Shown piece after piece: positions 62,661-64,000 of a stretch of 64,000 nt of DNA; the stretch's first letter is position 1; each line of letters opens with the position of its first letter. Under the pieces are notes generated by a model that did no database searches, had not been told where the DNA came from, and saw only the letters and a program-made list of their open reading frames with translations. Both the position numbers and the translations under genes were made by a program. Origin of the DNA: Flammula alnicola (Eukaryota > Basidiomycota > Agaricomycetes > Agaricales > Strophariaceae); assembly GCA_015499995.1 (NCBI GenBank), contig JADNRV010000172.1, forward strand, positions 44,149 to 108,148, written 5' to 3'.

Positions 62661-64000
62661 GATTCTGTTGGTGGGTTATGGCCTTTCCGTATCGAAAAAA
62701 AGGCCAAATTATTCTAATTGTCATCTGAGATACGTCAAAGCGGGTAGTGGCCAAGCGGCATACATGTGAGCAAGGGTAATGACGAGAAGACCGTTAATGG
62801 GATTGGGAATAGCGTGCTCGTCCTAGTCCCAATGCTGCTCCTGCTCTGCGTCGTCGTCATGCTGGCGCGGCTGTGCCATGACGTTGGTGGCGACGATGAT
62901 CTGCCAGGCTCGCCTGCAGGTGGCCGGCGCTGTCGCTGGGCCCATTCGCCCGAATCCTTGAGCGCGCTGTCTTCCTCGTTTTCGTACTACTCGTAGGTAT
63001 CGAACTTGCGCTCGACTTCAAGGAGCGCGCCGGAGCTGTACCAGCCGGCGAGGATGTGTGGGCGGCGAGAGGCCATTGTGCTGCTGGTCATGATGGAGGA
63101 TAGGTTAGCTACGATGTATGGGATGAGCTACCACGTACCCGGTGGCTCTCCCGTCACGATGCCTTATCGGTGGTGTTTCGTGAGGGTTGGAGGTGTCGTC
63201 CCGCCGTTTCGGTACCCAGACCTAAAAGTCGGGGTTGGGGGGTCAGCAGCGATGTAGGGGTGCGGGTGGTCACTTACTGGTGGCCATCTTTCTCCTCGTC
63301 GTCTTCCTCTCACCCGTCCTAGCCCGCGTCAGTATCATCGCTGGGTGTTTGGATGCTGGTAACCCGCGGCGGCGAAGTTCGTTGTTCTCCATTGCCATTG
63401 TTCGTCGTGGCCTTCGTAGACTCATGGTCAGCTGGGCTCGCTTTCGATGTCGACGGTGGACTACAGAAGCAGCGGTGGTGGTGTGGTGCTGTTTAGATAC
63501 CCAGATCTTCTGCTCGAAAAGTGTTGTTAGCGACGTTTTACGGGGCGTATTACATTTACCTTTATTCCTCGTTGGTGTGCTACTGCCTTTTCTGGACAGC
63601 GTCGCCGCGTTCAGTGGGTGGCTGGCTTGCTGGTGAATCACTGTGGTTGCGACGTGCATAGTGGTGGCGGTTGAAATTGCCTGCGCACCAGATTGCTCTG
63701 CGGAAAGAGACATTTTTTGTTAGTGAATCGTTTTAGATGTCATTTGATAATCTTTATTTACCTTTTTCTTGGGTGTTTGCGGCCGGTGGGCAGCATGATG
63801 AACGACGATGGAGATGATGGAACAGTGGAACTTGCATGGAAGGACGAGCCATTGATGTCATTTTCGAGCGGAGTTTGAATGTCGAGTTGTGCTGCTCAGC
63901 GCATCCAACGGCGCACAAACGGCATGGGCATAGTAGGGCTTCTCGAAATAATGTGATGGATTGTATTGGAGGCACAGTGGCCGGAAAATTGTTTTTATTA
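62661..64000. other. Right edge; possible minus-strand gene, unresolved
   Basis: A minus-strand frame starts MSLSAEQSGAQAISTATTMH at 63713 and stays open to 63270, Thr/Arg-rich. A further minus-strand piece near 63130-62880 reads IVANLSSIMTSSTMASRRPH and DSALKDSGEWAQRQRRPPAG. They could be exons of one basic, disordered protein, but composition alone supports this. Frames on the plus strand (62766-62996, 63235-63636) overlap it and are hydrophobic by composition. Confidence 0.3.

Noticed and set aside
62738..62810. tRNA-like AGTGGCCAAGCGGC
   Set aside because: It resembles a D-loop box, but no B box (GGTTCRANNCC) or acceptor-stem pairing follows at the right distance.

Overview
The window reads as nuclear DNA of a mushroom-forming fungus (Basidiomycota, Agaricomycetes). 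Genes are split by introns of about 50-60 bases with GT..AG ends. The families present (STAND NTPases with a NACHT domain, FunK1-type kinases, F-box families, a KDZ transposase, an unspecific-peroxygenase relic) are typical of that class. Only one gene is a clear conserved housekeeping gene: BUB3 at 678-2170. No exact species can be named from the sequence.

Layout. (1) 0-19 kb is mostly host genes: BUB3, a multi-pass membrane protein, a MIF4G-like protein, one divergent NACHT protein on the minus strand and two F-box genes. Two non-autonomous DNA transposons lie here with visible terminal inverted repeats and target duplications (4217-5402, 8-bp duplication; 6162-7291, 7-bp duplication). A broken peroxygenase relic is at about 18.5 kb. 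(2) 20-46 kb is an array of segmental duplications. Three plus-strand paralogous NACHT genes (22097, 28768, 37890) and one fragment (45732) are embedded in shared flanking repeats. With them are relics of a multi-exon membrane protein, FunK1 kinase relics, a broken nuclease-like gene, an HNH-nuclease-like gene and a small secreted protein gene.

(3) 46.9-57 kb is transposon-derived. It starts with a GC-rich hAT-like end that cuts a duplicated repeat. Then come four plus-strand multi-exon genes, called A-D here, each with a TATA-like box 45-75 bases before its ATG and with hairpins between them. A decayed Ty3/Gypsy RNase H-integrase segment follows on the minus strand. I do not recognise genes A-D. 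They look like an antisense gene module carried by, or next to, the Gypsy element, and they are the best candidate here for an undescribed system. (4) 57.5-62.5 kb holds a nearly complete KDZ transposase gene and a small divergently unrelated cysteine-containing neighbour gene on the same strand. The last 1.4 kb has only a weak candidate gene.

Functionally, the NACHT genes are probable intracellular sensor ATPases. All four start with a similar short Asn/Gly/Thr/Phe-rich segment that could be a signalling or self-assembly motif. The duplications, fragments and junctions show repeated unequal recombination in a transposon-rich accessory region. Single-base frameshifts recur in several genes (the first F-box gene, gene A, the Gypsy segment, KDZ). 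They may be true decay or, in part, indel errors in the assembly.
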